Below are positions 14,321 to 22,452 of a stretch of 22,452 bases of DNA, piece by piece. Made by a program: the position numbers and the translations under genes. The notes under the pieces were generated by a model, which saw only the letters and a program-made list of their open reading frames with translations, was not told where the DNA came from and did not search any database. How positions within the stretch are numbered: the stretch's first letter is position 1; each line of letters starts with the position of its first letter. The DNA comes from CAYPOY01 sp964412395. GTDB lineage: Bacteria > Chloroflexota > Anaerolineae > B4-G1. The DNA lies in NCBI GenBank assembly GCA_964412395.1, contig CAYPOY010000050.1, positions 1-22,452 of the forward strand. Direction: 5' to 3'.

Positions 14321-17300
14321 ATGGGGAGAGCAATGTTCAGGCACAAGCAACACGCTTATCTCCTCGGGCGGGGAAGGCGACTTGCCTTCCCACTTGTATA
14401 TGTATACATAGCAGTACTGATCGCTTCCCTTATCCCCACCCCGGCCAACGCCCAGCCCACCGGCTACCAGGAGTACTACGTCCTGGGCTACGAGGAGCAC
14501 GTCTGGCAGGCGTTTCTTGAGATCAACGATGATCCCGACCCTGGAGACTTACAGGACGGTAAGATCTGCTCAACCATCAGCCTGGTAGCCACCGCCGACT
14601 ACCAGGTAGTCTACTACGACCACTGGGAGGATGGCTACGAGGCTGACCTGCTCAACCCCACCCAGGACACCACTGAGATCTATGGCGACAGCGATGTAAG
14701 CAACGGAGGAACAGGAAGCGACATCCTGCTCGCCGGCGACGACATCAACCTGACCAGTAACCAGGACATCACCGGCACGACAGCCATCACCGGCTACGTA
14801 CCCGTTAACCCTGCGCGCGATCCGGCCGATCTCCGCTACGATGGCGGCGACCGCGTCATCACCAGCGGAGGGCCGGTGAATCTGACCCACGCTATGTGGC
14901 CTCTCAACACGTCCTGGATCGGCGGCGCCTGGGAGGTTTACTCCCGCCAAACCTTCGCCGGTGCCTACTCCTATCGCCTGCCCATCGGCGAGGACCTGTA
15001 CCTCTTCGGCGGCGGCAACACCGGCACCTACGGCGACTTTCGCAACGTCTACCTCCAACTGGGAGCATTTGAGGACAACACCACCGTCTCAATTAGCAAC
15101 GACACGGGTATGGTCAACCTGACCCTTGACCGGGGGCAGACTTATTTCAGTATGGGCTACATCAACTCTACCTCGGCCCCCACCATCACCATCAACTCCG
15201 GCACCGCCATCCGCTCCAATAAACCGACACAGGTGGGGTTGATAACTGGCGCGGACGGCCAGTTCCAGGGCCGCTTCCTGATCGTGCTGCCCGATCAATC
15301 ATGGGGGGCAGATTATGTAGTGCCCGTGCCCAGCGGCAACTCTGGCAACGAGGCTGAGGTCTACCTTTCCAACCCCAATGACTTTCCAATTATGGTCAAC
15401 GCTTATGACCGTGAAACGCAGACCTCTTTTGTTATCAGTCCCACAGCCTACATCAGCGCGACGGTGGCCTATTCTTCGATGAGAGGAGGATACGTGCCCA
15501 CCGACTCGGCGGCGCGCTTCACCTCCTCCGACGGGGTCTTTGGCGTCGTCGTCTGCGCCGACACCTCGGACATCGGTTACGACTGGGGCTTCTCTGGCAT
15601 CCCCACCAAGCATCTCTCCCGGGACTATTACGTCTCCTGGGCTCCTGGAGACGACAACACCCCTCCACAAAACAACGGCTCGCCAGTATGGGTCGCACCG
15701 CTGGCCGACGGAACCACCTTTTATGTGGACTTCAGCCCACTGGACGGCGTCGTGAACCAGACCTTCACCCTCGACGTATTGGAACAGCGGCGCATCTTTG
15801 ACCCCGACAACGACAACACCGGTATGCACGTCTGGGCCACGGGCGAGTTCGCCGCCGCCTGGGGGGAGGACCCGCGCACGGCCAGCCCCTCCGCCCCCTA
15901 CCTGGACCTGGGCGTCTCCACGCTGCCCCTGTTCCAGCGCTGGATGGACCCGGTGCTGACACTGAATAAGACGGCCGGTCCAACCATCCTGCCGCCCACC
16001 GGCGGGACTGTGACCTTTACGATGGTGGCCCAGGGCCATAACACGCCCCTGGTCAATGTGGACATCACTGATACCCTGCCCATCAGTTGGACCTACGTGC
16101 CAAACAGTACTCACGTCACCTATCCCAATGGCAGCACCGGGAGCCCGGAACCTACAGACAACAACCAGACCTTGTTCTGGGACCTCTCAGCCGACTTTGA
16201 TATCGGCAAGAGTCTGACCCTCACCTTCCAGGCCCAGATCACCAACACCGACGCCGTGACAGTCAGCATCAACCGGGGCGAGGCGGTCGGCAGGCACGAG
16301 TACTCCGGTGCGCTCTTTAACCCCAGCGACGAGGCCACTGTCTATATCAGTCCCCTCAACCTGGTCAAGTCAGTCAGCAGCGCTCAGGCCATGATCAGCG
16401 ATACGCTAGTCTATACCCTCTCCTACGCTAACGTCAGCCCCTCCACCACCATCACCGACATAGTACTGCGCGACGCAGTGCCCATCCAGTACGTCACCTT
16501 CCAATCCGCCTCCGATGGCGGCGTCTACAACGGTGCCAGTGGCACCATCACCTGGACGCTGGATGAGCTCGCACCGGAGACCAGCGGCACCGTGACGTTT
16601 ACCGTGAAGGTAAACGACTTTGTGGAAGACGGCACCGCTATTGAGAACATGGCCTACGTGACCAGTGACCCGACAGTAAAAGCAGGTAGCAACGTGGTCC
16701 GCACCACCGTGGTGGCGCCCGACGTCGAGTTTATCAAGTCGGGGCCTACCGTCGCCACGCGGGGACAGGCGATCACCTATACCCTCTCCTACGAGAATGT
16801 TGGCGGGGCACAGGCCACCAGGGTCACGATCCAGGATACTATCCCCATCTCCACCACCTACGTGACCGGCAGCCTGGCCATCAACACGGGCAGCGGGTGG
16901 GCCATGCTGACCGACGCCGCCGACGGCGATCGAGGCGCTTACATCTCGCCCACCCTGGTCATCACCCCCGGCATCACTACCGGCACCATTGCCGCCGGCG
17001 AGGCAGGCCAGATCCGCTTTAGCGTACAGATCGAGGACGACCTGCCGCTCGGATCGCTGATTATGAACTCAGCCACGCTCGACCGAGACCTCGACATCCC
17101 CCGTAATTCCAACCTGGTGACCACTCGCATCTCGGACCTGCTGATCCGCAAGGCGGCAGAGCAGACGGCGGTGGCTCCGGGTGCCGTGATCTCTTATACC
17201 CTGACCTACGAGAACACCTCAGAGGCGATCACCCAGACAAACATCTACGTGCGCGAGCCGATACCGGATTACACCAGTTTTATCCCCGGCACAGTGTATG

Positions 17301-20300
17301 GTGGCGACCAGATCTCGTACTCCTGGGATAACGGCGCTACCTGGACCACCACACTGCCCATCACGCCAGTCACGCACATCCGCTGGTACGATGCAGAAGT
17401 AGCCGCTGGCGTACACAGCATGGTCAGCTTTACAGTGCGGGTGAGTGATACCCTGCCGACCAACACCACCATCCAGAACATGGCACACATTTCCAGTACA
17501 CAGACCGGGGCGTACATACACGAGTGGACCCCGTCAAACCAGGTCAAAGTGGGGACAGTGGACCTGTGGGTGGAAAAGCGCGTCAGCGAGCCCAGCGTGC
17601 GGGCCGGCGACCCGATCTCCTATACGATCTCCTATGGCAACCATGGCAGTGCGGATGCCGCCGGTGTGCATATCCTGGACACCATCCCCGCCGGCACCGA
17701 ATACATCACGGGCAGCATCTGGGGAGCAGGGGCGAAAGCCGACGAAGTGCCAGACCTGCTGTGGAACGTGGAGACGGTAGTCGCCGGCGTCAGTGCCCAG
17801 GAGGTCGGCTACGCCGCCGTTCTGGATAGTGGCCTCCCGTACGGCACTGATATCACCAACACCGCCGCCATCAGCAGCGCCTATGTAGTAAAGACGAGCA
17901 ATCCGGTGACGGTGACCACCAACACCGCCGCCGATTTGGCGATCACCAAATCCGACAACCCCGACACGGCGAACCCAGGCAAGATCCTGACCTACACTCT
18001 GACCATCACTAACAGTGGGCCGTCGGATGCGCAGGGCGTCACCATCACCGACACGCTGCCCATAAGTGTCACCTACGGCGGGATTGCAAGCGTGACACCA
18101 GCGCTCCTTGGACCAACCCGGACGGGCCAACTCCTTACCTGGTACACACCGACGCTGGCAGCAAATGCACCAGGCATCATCGTCTTCACCGTGACGGTGG
18201 ACACGGACGTCAGCGGCACCATCACCAACAGCGTGGCTATCACCAGCACCACGCCGGACCCCGACACCTCGAACAACACCGCCACCGAGGACACCGACGT
18301 ACACACCCTGGCAGACCTGACCATCACCAAGAGCGACGACCCTGACCCGGTGACAGCGGGTGAGGTTCTGACCTACACGCTGGAGGTGGACAACAACGGC
18401 CCGTCGAACGCGCAGAACGTGGTCGTCAGCGACACGCTGCCGGTGAGCCTGACCCTGGTCAGCGTGAACCCCCTCACCAGCACGCAAAGCGAGCGCACGC
18501 TGTACTGGCACCTGGACACGCTGGCTCGCGGCGACTCCCGCACCATCACCCTGGCGGTCGCGGTGAGCAGCGACGCCAGCGGCACCATCGTCAACACAGC
18601 CCAGGTCTCCAGCCCCACGCCGGACCCCGACACCTCGAACAACACCGCCACCGAGGACACCGACGTACANNNNNNNNNNNNNNNNNNNNNNNNNNNNNNN
18701 NNNNNNNNNNNNNNNNNNNNNNNNNNNNNNNNNNNNNNNNNNNNNNNNNNNNNNNNNNNNNNNNNNNNNCACCCTGGCAGACCTGACCGTCACCAAGAGC
18801 GACACCCCTGACCCGGTGACAGCGGGTGAGGTTCTGACCTACACGCTGGTCTACACCAACGCTGGGCCTTCGGACACGCAGAGCGTCATCATCACCGATA
18901 CGCTGCCGGTCAGCGTTACCTATGGTGGGATGGTGAACGTGACCCCATCGCTCTTTGGCCCGACACAGACGGGGCAATTGCTCACATGGTACACACCGAC
19001 ACTGGTAGCAGGCACATTGGGCAGCGCCATCTTCACCGTGACGGTGGACATCGGTGCCAGCGGCACCATTACCAACAGCGCGGTCATCACCAGCGTCACC
19101 CACGACCCCAGCCCCAGCGACAATGACGACGACGAGATGACGGACATCGTCGCCTCCCACTTCACCACCATCTACGGCACGGTGTTCCAGGACACCAACG
19201 GTGACGGGGTGCGGAACGCAGGCAAGCCTGGTATCCCTGGTGTGCTCGTCACGCTGGATAGGGCCATCACGACCACCACCGACCTAAATGGCAACTACAC
19301 CTTCCCTATCATAGTGTCAGGCACCCACACCGTCATTGAGACCGACCTCACTTCCCACACCCCCACTATGTTCAACGAGAGATGCCTGGACTCTGGCGAC
19401 ATGTCCCCCACATTCAACTTCGTCTCCAGCGTCGGGGGCAAGACCGACCTGCCCAGCTACTCCTCCACCACACCCAACGAGGTACACGTGAACGTGACCC
19501 TGGGCACAAGCTACCGGGTGGACTTTGGCGACATGCTTACCAATTCCGGCTTTGCCGCCCTCTACGGCACTGTGTTTAACGACGCCAATGGTGACGGGGT
19601 GCTGGACGCGGGCGAGTTGGGCATTCCTGGCGTGCTCGTCACGCTGGACGGAGTCATCACGGCCACCACCGATCTCAACGGCACCTACACCTTCTCCACC
19701 ACGGTAGCAGGCATACACATCGTCCTCGAGACCGATCCCGACGGCTACTTATCTACCACACCCAACGAGGTGTACGTGGACGTGAACCTGGGCACGGGCT
19801 ACCAGGTGGACCTTGGCGACGCTCTTACCAATTCCGGCTTTGCCGCCCTCCACGGCACCGTGTTTAACGATGCCGACGGTGATGGAGTGCGGGACGCGGA
19901 CGAGTTGGGCATCTCCGGCGTGACCGTCACACTGAACGAGGACACTGCTGTCACTACCGGCCCCTACGGCGGTTATGTCCTCTCCGCCACAGTGGCGGGT
20001 GTGCACATCATCCTTGAGACCGATCCCGACGACTACTTATCTACCACGCCCAACGAGGTATATGTAGACGCGACCTTAGGCAGCAGCTACCAGGTGGACT
20101 TTGGCGACATGCCGCTAAAGGCACACACCTGTGACGCGGACGTCTACGAGGAGGACGACACTGCAGCTCAGGCTATGAGATTTGTCGTCGGCACAACCCA
20201 GGCTCACCAATTCTGTGATGACTCCACCGACTGGGTCAAGTTCGCGGCCAAGGCCAACGCCGTCTACACCATCACTACCTCCTCCTGGGGACGGCGGGCC

Positions 20301-21011
20301 GACACCCTCCTGACACTCTTCGATACCGACGGCCACACCCTGCTAGCGGCTAACGACGACTATGAGGGGACAACAGACTACTCCTCGCGCATCGTCTGGC
20401 AGGCCCCGGCCAACAGCCTCTACTACGCGCGCACCACTAACCGGGGCGGGCTGACTGGTGACTACACCGACTACGACCTGATGATCGAAGGCAAAGAACC
20501 GTCTACGATCTATCTGCCCATCGTCATGCGGAACTACAAAGGTGGGAGCGGCACAAACAGCCACAACGCTGTGCTGCATCTCACAGGCATAATCACTCAC
20601 ACTTGCCCCGACGCCTACGAGACCGACGACACCTGGCAGCAAGCCCACGCCATCGAGGTCGAGGATGTGCAGGTACACTCACTCGACAGCGACCCAGAGT
20701 ACTACGCTGCTGACAAGGATTTCGTCTGGTTCGATGTCTCGACCAGGAGCACCGTCATCTTTACAGTCGCGCCAGTCACTAACACCCAGACGCTGATGGA
20801 ACTGTACGACGAACACGGGGCTGTCCTGGTCATGACAGACACTACCCGGTTAGTGTGGATACCTACCGCCAGCGGTCGCTACTACCTGAGCGTGAGCCCG
20901 GAAGATGGCACTACCTCCTTTGGCTGCGCTGATGCAGTAGGTTACAACCTCTTAATGGAAACACTGGAGACGAACATCATCTACCTGCCAGTGGCGATGC
21001 GAAGCCTTTGA
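14321..21011 (+). CDS. Giant secreted DUF11 / SdrD-B / PPC repeat protein (spans an assembly gap)
   Basis: About 2200 aa once the N gap is bridged. Start: ATG 14321 (AAAGGA 4 nt upstream) is preferred; 14306 and 14333 are alternatives. A signal peptide (VYVYIAVLIASLIPTPANA, cleavage before QPTG) leads to a beta-rich N-terminal region of about 490 aa, weakly like IgGFc-binding domains (GRFLIVLPDQSWGADYVVP). Eight DUF11 repeats follow (15950-19160; signatures TYTL, GPSDAQ, ITDTLP). Three SdrD-B modules (19171-20110) have calcium-loop motifs DTNGDG, DANGDG and DADGDG. Two PPC-type beta domains (about 20125-20500 and 20602-20960) are each followed by IYLPxxMR. There is no LPxTG anchor. An extracellular adhesin or matrix role is inferred from architecture. 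The frame appears to break at the 100-N placeholder only because 100 is not a multiple of 3. Confidence 0.87.
14371..14391 (+). repeat. GGGAAGGC palindrome within the signal-peptide coding region
   Basis: Perfect 8-bp stem GGGAAGGC / GCCTTCCC with loop GACTT. It is read in frame as GRRLAFP at the junction between the basic and hydrophobic parts of the DUF11 protein signal peptide. Confidence 0.75.
17932..19160 (+). repeat. Near-identical DUF11 tandem repeats flanking the gap
   Basis: Repeats 6, 7 and 8 of the DUF11 series are close DNA copies. A 55-bp block is identical at 18249-18303 and 18615-18669 (offset 366 bp, 122 codons). The sequence after the gap matches 18304 onward with three mismatches over about 80 bp. 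Confidence 0.85.
18670..18769. other. Assembly gap (100 N)
   Basis: Exactly 100 N, the conventional placeholder for unknown length. Its left and right flanks are consecutive bases of the repeat unit (they align to 18303 and 18304), so it lies in a collapsed or unresolved tandem repeat. Confidence 0.97.
19171..20110 (+). repeat. Three SdrD-B coding repeats
   Basis: Units begin at about 19171, 19561 and 19849. Units 2 and 3 are 288 bp apart (96 aa) and highly similar, including the shared stretch CAATTCCGGCTTTGCCGCCC. Unit 1 is 390 bp because of an extra segment of about 34 residues after the ETD motif. Confidence 0.85.
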
Positions 21012-21036
21012 GACAACACACGAGTCTCTCTCCCTC

Positions 21037-21062
21037 GTTCGCCGAAGGTCTCTGACCGAGGC
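21037..21062. repeat. 26-bp palindromic repeat, copy 1
   Basis: Begins GTTCGCCGAAGGTCTCTGAC and continues CGAGGC. It can fold as CGCC-gaa-GGTC-tct-GACC-ga-GGCG. It is 26 bp after the DUF11 stop and could act as its transcript end, although no T tract follows. Confidence 0.9.
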
Positions 21063-21103
21063 GCAAAGAGTGACACCGCTAACCAGCCCTCCAATGTGAA
21101 GGC

Positions 21104-21129
21104 GTTCGCCGAAGGTCTCTGACCGAGGC
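21104..21129. repeat. 26-bp palindromic repeat, copy 2
   Basis: Identical to copy 1 over 26 bp (27 with the preceding C), starting 67 bp later. It ends 3 bp before the -35 box of the next promoter. Confidence 0.9.
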
Positions 21130-21132
21130 TAG

Positions 21133-21161
21133 TTGCACAAATCTGGCACCTGTGTTAAACT
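21133..21161 (+). promoter_or_regulatory. Promoter of the metallophosphoesterase gene
   Basis: -35 TTGCAC, 17-bp spacer, -10 TAAACT; start expected near 21168. It shows that the open frame beginning with TTG at 21133 cannot be the real start, because that TTG is the -35 box. Confidence 0.5.
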
Positions 21162-21198
21162 TCCACCAGCAGGTGGCGTGGTCTCCAGTCTTTGTCAA

Positions 21199-21828
21199 AT
21201 GCCTATCCTCACCATTGGTTTACTATCTGACACCCACATCCCCCATCGCCTGAAGCGACTGCCTGAGGCGGTGATCGACGCGCTGGCCGGGGTGGACCTG
21301 ATCCTGCACGCTGGCGATGTGGACGACCCAGTGGCGCTAGCGCCGCTACGGGCTATCGCTCCGGTGCACGCCGTGCGAGGCAACGTCCACCTCCAGGACT
21401 TCTCCAATGGCGGCGCGACGCTGCCAGCCGTGGTCGAACTGCAACTCGCCGGACAGCGCATTGTGCTCACCCACGGGCACCATCCTGGCCTGCCTGGTTT
21501 CTGTCTCAAGTGCCTGAGCGTGATCGCCCAGCGGCTAGGGCTGACGGACAACGGCCAATTCAATCGGCGCATTGCCCATCGTCTGGCATGGCTCTACCCT
21601 GAAGCAGACATCGTCGTCTTCGGTCACACGCACCGGGCACACGTTGAGCGAGTGGGGCACACGCTGCTGGTCAACCCCGGCGCAGTCTGTCCTACGCGGG
21701 GGGAACAGCCAACGGTGGCACGGATGCGACTGGGAGCAGGGAGGCCAGAAATAGAGAGTATCCCCCTGCTGGCCGGACATCACGCAACACAGGGCTCGGT
21801 CGGGAGACCTTCGCTCATCAGCCTGTAG
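21199..21828 (+). CDS. YfcE/MJ0936-like metallophosphoesterase
   Basis: 209 aa from ATG 21199. All metal-site motifs of the calcineurin-like phosphoesterase fold are present in order: SDTH (Asp11, His13), HAGD (Gly39-Asp40), RGNVH (Asn62, His64), THGHH (His92, His94), FGHTH (His143, His145) and NPGA (159-162). It should be a two-metal phosphodiesterase. Relatives act on artificial phosphodiesters or cyclic nucleotides, and the natural substrate is unknown. It is longer than typical YfcE proteins because of an insertion of about 40 residues (96-137) before the GHTH strand. The ribosome site is poor. The C-terminal GSVGRPSLISL is encoded by a degenerate copy of the 26-bp palindromic repeat. It is monocistronic or precedes the next gene by 53 nt. 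Confidence 0.9.
   Translation: MPILTIGLLSDTHIPHRLKRLPEAVIDALAGVDLILHAGDVDDPVALAPLRAIAPVHAVRGNVHLQDFSNGGATLPAVVELQLAGQRIVLTHGHHPGLPGFCLKCLSVIAQRLGLTDNGQFNRRIAHRLAWLYPEADIVVFGHTHRAHVERVGHTLLVNPGAVCPTRGEQPTVARMRLGAGRPEIESIPLLAGHHATQGSVGRPSLISL
21793..21816. repeat. Degenerate inverted copy of the 26-bp palindromic repeat
   Basis: GGCTCGGTCGGGAGACCTTCG resembles the reverse complement of copies 1 and 2 (CTCGGTC..AGACCTTCG). It lies within the last codons of the metallophosphoesterase. Confidence 0.55.
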
Positions 21829-21834
21829 TTACGC

Positions 21835-21846
21835 GATAAGCTTATC
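21835..21846. promoter_or_regulatory. Perfect 12-bp palindrome GATAAGCTTATC
   Basis: Uninterrupted palindrome 6 bp after the metallophosphoesterase stop and 36 bp before the next start codon. Possible operator or weak transcript end. Confidence 0.35.
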
Positions 21847-21881
21847 AAGCACCAACCAGACCCTACACACGGAGGTGAGCA

Positions 21882-22452
21882 ATGACAGACGAAAAAAGCG
21901 CGATAGATGCCCAACAAGAGGTAGAGCAGATCATCAAGACAGCCAAATCGTTGGGAGTTGAGGTGGACGAGACCGACGTCGCCCACTGGTTGACAGCGAT
22001 GGCTGCGGTTGGCACGATGGAATGGGAAGTGGATGAGGATGCTGGCATCTACGGCCACGAGATCACGTTGCTCGATTTCGACAAGGCTACCCTCGATCGC
22101 TACCGCCGCATCGCCGACATTGTCCAACTGCCCGACCTGCCCAACGTCGAGACTGCCATCAGCCTGGCTGGCAGCGCGGCCCAGGGCGTGATCCAACTCT
22201 ACCCCGGCGACTGCGACTACTTCGAACGCGTCAACATCAAGTCGGAGACGCAGGAGGAGGCGTGCCGCATCCTGGCCGATCTGATGCTCGATAAAGCGCT
22301 GGATAAGTTCGAGGGCCCCGACTATCAACTGATCGAGGTCAAGTTCGGCACCTGGAAGACCGATGTGGTCAAAGGCAGCAAGCACATCCAGATCGGCTCC
22401 CCCATCTCCTGGAGCCCCGACGAGGTGAAAGCGGGCAAGATGCACGTCTTCC
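21882..22452 (+). CDS. Protein of unknown family with nucleotidyltransferase-fold signature, truncated by window edge
   Basis: 190 codons visible; open at the right edge. The start is secure: GGAGGTGA lies 4 nt before ATG. I do not recognise the family by name. Residues 96-113 (AGSAAQGVIQLYPGDCDY) fit the polymerase-beta/Pol mu superfamily pattern hG[GS]x9-13Dh[DE]h, with Asp110 and Asp112 as the metal pair. The later strand LIEVKFG (Glu152) could supply the third acidic residue. The N-terminus (1-25) looks alpha-helical, and the protein is acidic and soluble, without signal peptide or membrane segments. An alternative is a nuclease or DNA/RNA-modifying fold in which these acidic residues are coincidental. 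No toxin-antitoxin partner (HEPN/MNT) is visible within the window. Confidence 0.8.
   Translation, partial: MTDEKSAIDAQQEVEQIIKTAKSLGVEVDETDVAHWLTAMAAVGTMEWEVDEDAGIYGHEITLLDFDKATLDRYRRIADIVQLPDLPNVETAISLAGSAAQGVIQLYPGDCDYFERVNIKSETQEEACRILADLMLDKALDKFEGPDYQLIEVKFGTWKTDVVKGSKHIQIGSPISWSPDEVKAGKMHVF

Noticed and set aside
17534..18805. Minus-strand open frame of 423 codons through the N gap
   Set aside because: Antisense to the DUF11 repeats; its repeats only mirror the sense repeats.
21037..21129. Two 26-bp direct repeats with a 41-bp spacer, considered as a minimal CRISPR array
   Set aside because: Only two units, no cas genes, internal palindrome typical of REP-like elements, and a third degenerate copy 660 bp away inside a gene.
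21133..21198. TTG start at 21133 for the metallophosphoesterase (22 extra residues)
   Set aside because: The TTG is the -35 box of a good promoter, and the added residues precede the conserved N-terminal strand without homology-like character.
21780..22445. Minus-strand open frame of 221 codons at the right edge
   Set aside because: The plus strand has a strong ribosome site, a secure start and coherent protein sequence, whereas this frame runs over the end of the metallophosphoesterase gene.

Overview
The window looks like draft or metagenome-derived DNA from a GC-rich bacterium, most likely a Chloroflexota (Anaerolineae-like) lineage. This is inferred, not proven. The pointers are a secreted DUF11/SdrD-B/PPC protein ending in an IYLPVxMR-type motif, a zinc-ribbon plus cold-shock fusion, a very large Big-domain alpha-2-macroglobulin lipoprotein, and many short-word repeats and small palindromes scattered inside and between genes. 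A run of exactly 100 N marks an assembly gap.

Layout. 1-5752 (minus, truncated at the left edge): a thioester-containing alpha-2-macroglobulin lipoprotein. 5753-6472: a decayed gene fragment and two small palindromes. 6473-6913 (minus): zinc-ribbon/cold-shock protein. 6928-7061: an ATTCGCN heptamer array that also supplies the end of gyrA. 7025-9505 (minus): DNA gyrase subunit A. 9506-9781: divergent promoters and a possible leader peptide. 9782-11054 (plus): an MFS transporter broken by a frameshift at a G10 run. 11051-12424 (minus): COG2509-type FAD-dependent dehydrogenase, convergent with the MFS gene and overlapping it by 4 bases. 12658-13905 (plus): HemW-like radical SAM protein carrying two repeat-derived insertions. 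13906-14320: promoters and a long hairpin with a T7 tract (small RNA, attenuator or terminator). 14321-21011 (plus): one giant secreted repeat protein interrupted by the N gap. 21012-21198: palindromic repeats and a promoter. 21199-21828 (plus): YfcE-like metallophosphoesterase. 21882-22452 (plus, truncated at the right edge): a protein with a nucleotidyltransferase-fold signature.

The genes do not form one pathway. They are mostly singly transcribed housekeeping genes (gyrA, hemW, metallophosphoesterase, cold-shock) mixed with two very large cell-surface or secreted proteins. The A2M lipoprotein is presumably a periplasmic or surface protease trap. The DUF11 protein is presumably an extracellular adhesin or matrix protein.

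The most distinctive feature is the interplay between repeats and genes. At least five short-word repeat families and several GC palindromes sit in frame inside A2M and hemW, form the 3' end of gyrA, fall in the signal-peptide region of the DUF11 protein, and possibly form the C-terminus of the metallophosphoesterase. They add surplus peptide without breaking the reading frame. Other points worth checking are the N gap, whose flanks abut perfectly in frame, and the structured RNA upstream of the DUF11 gene.
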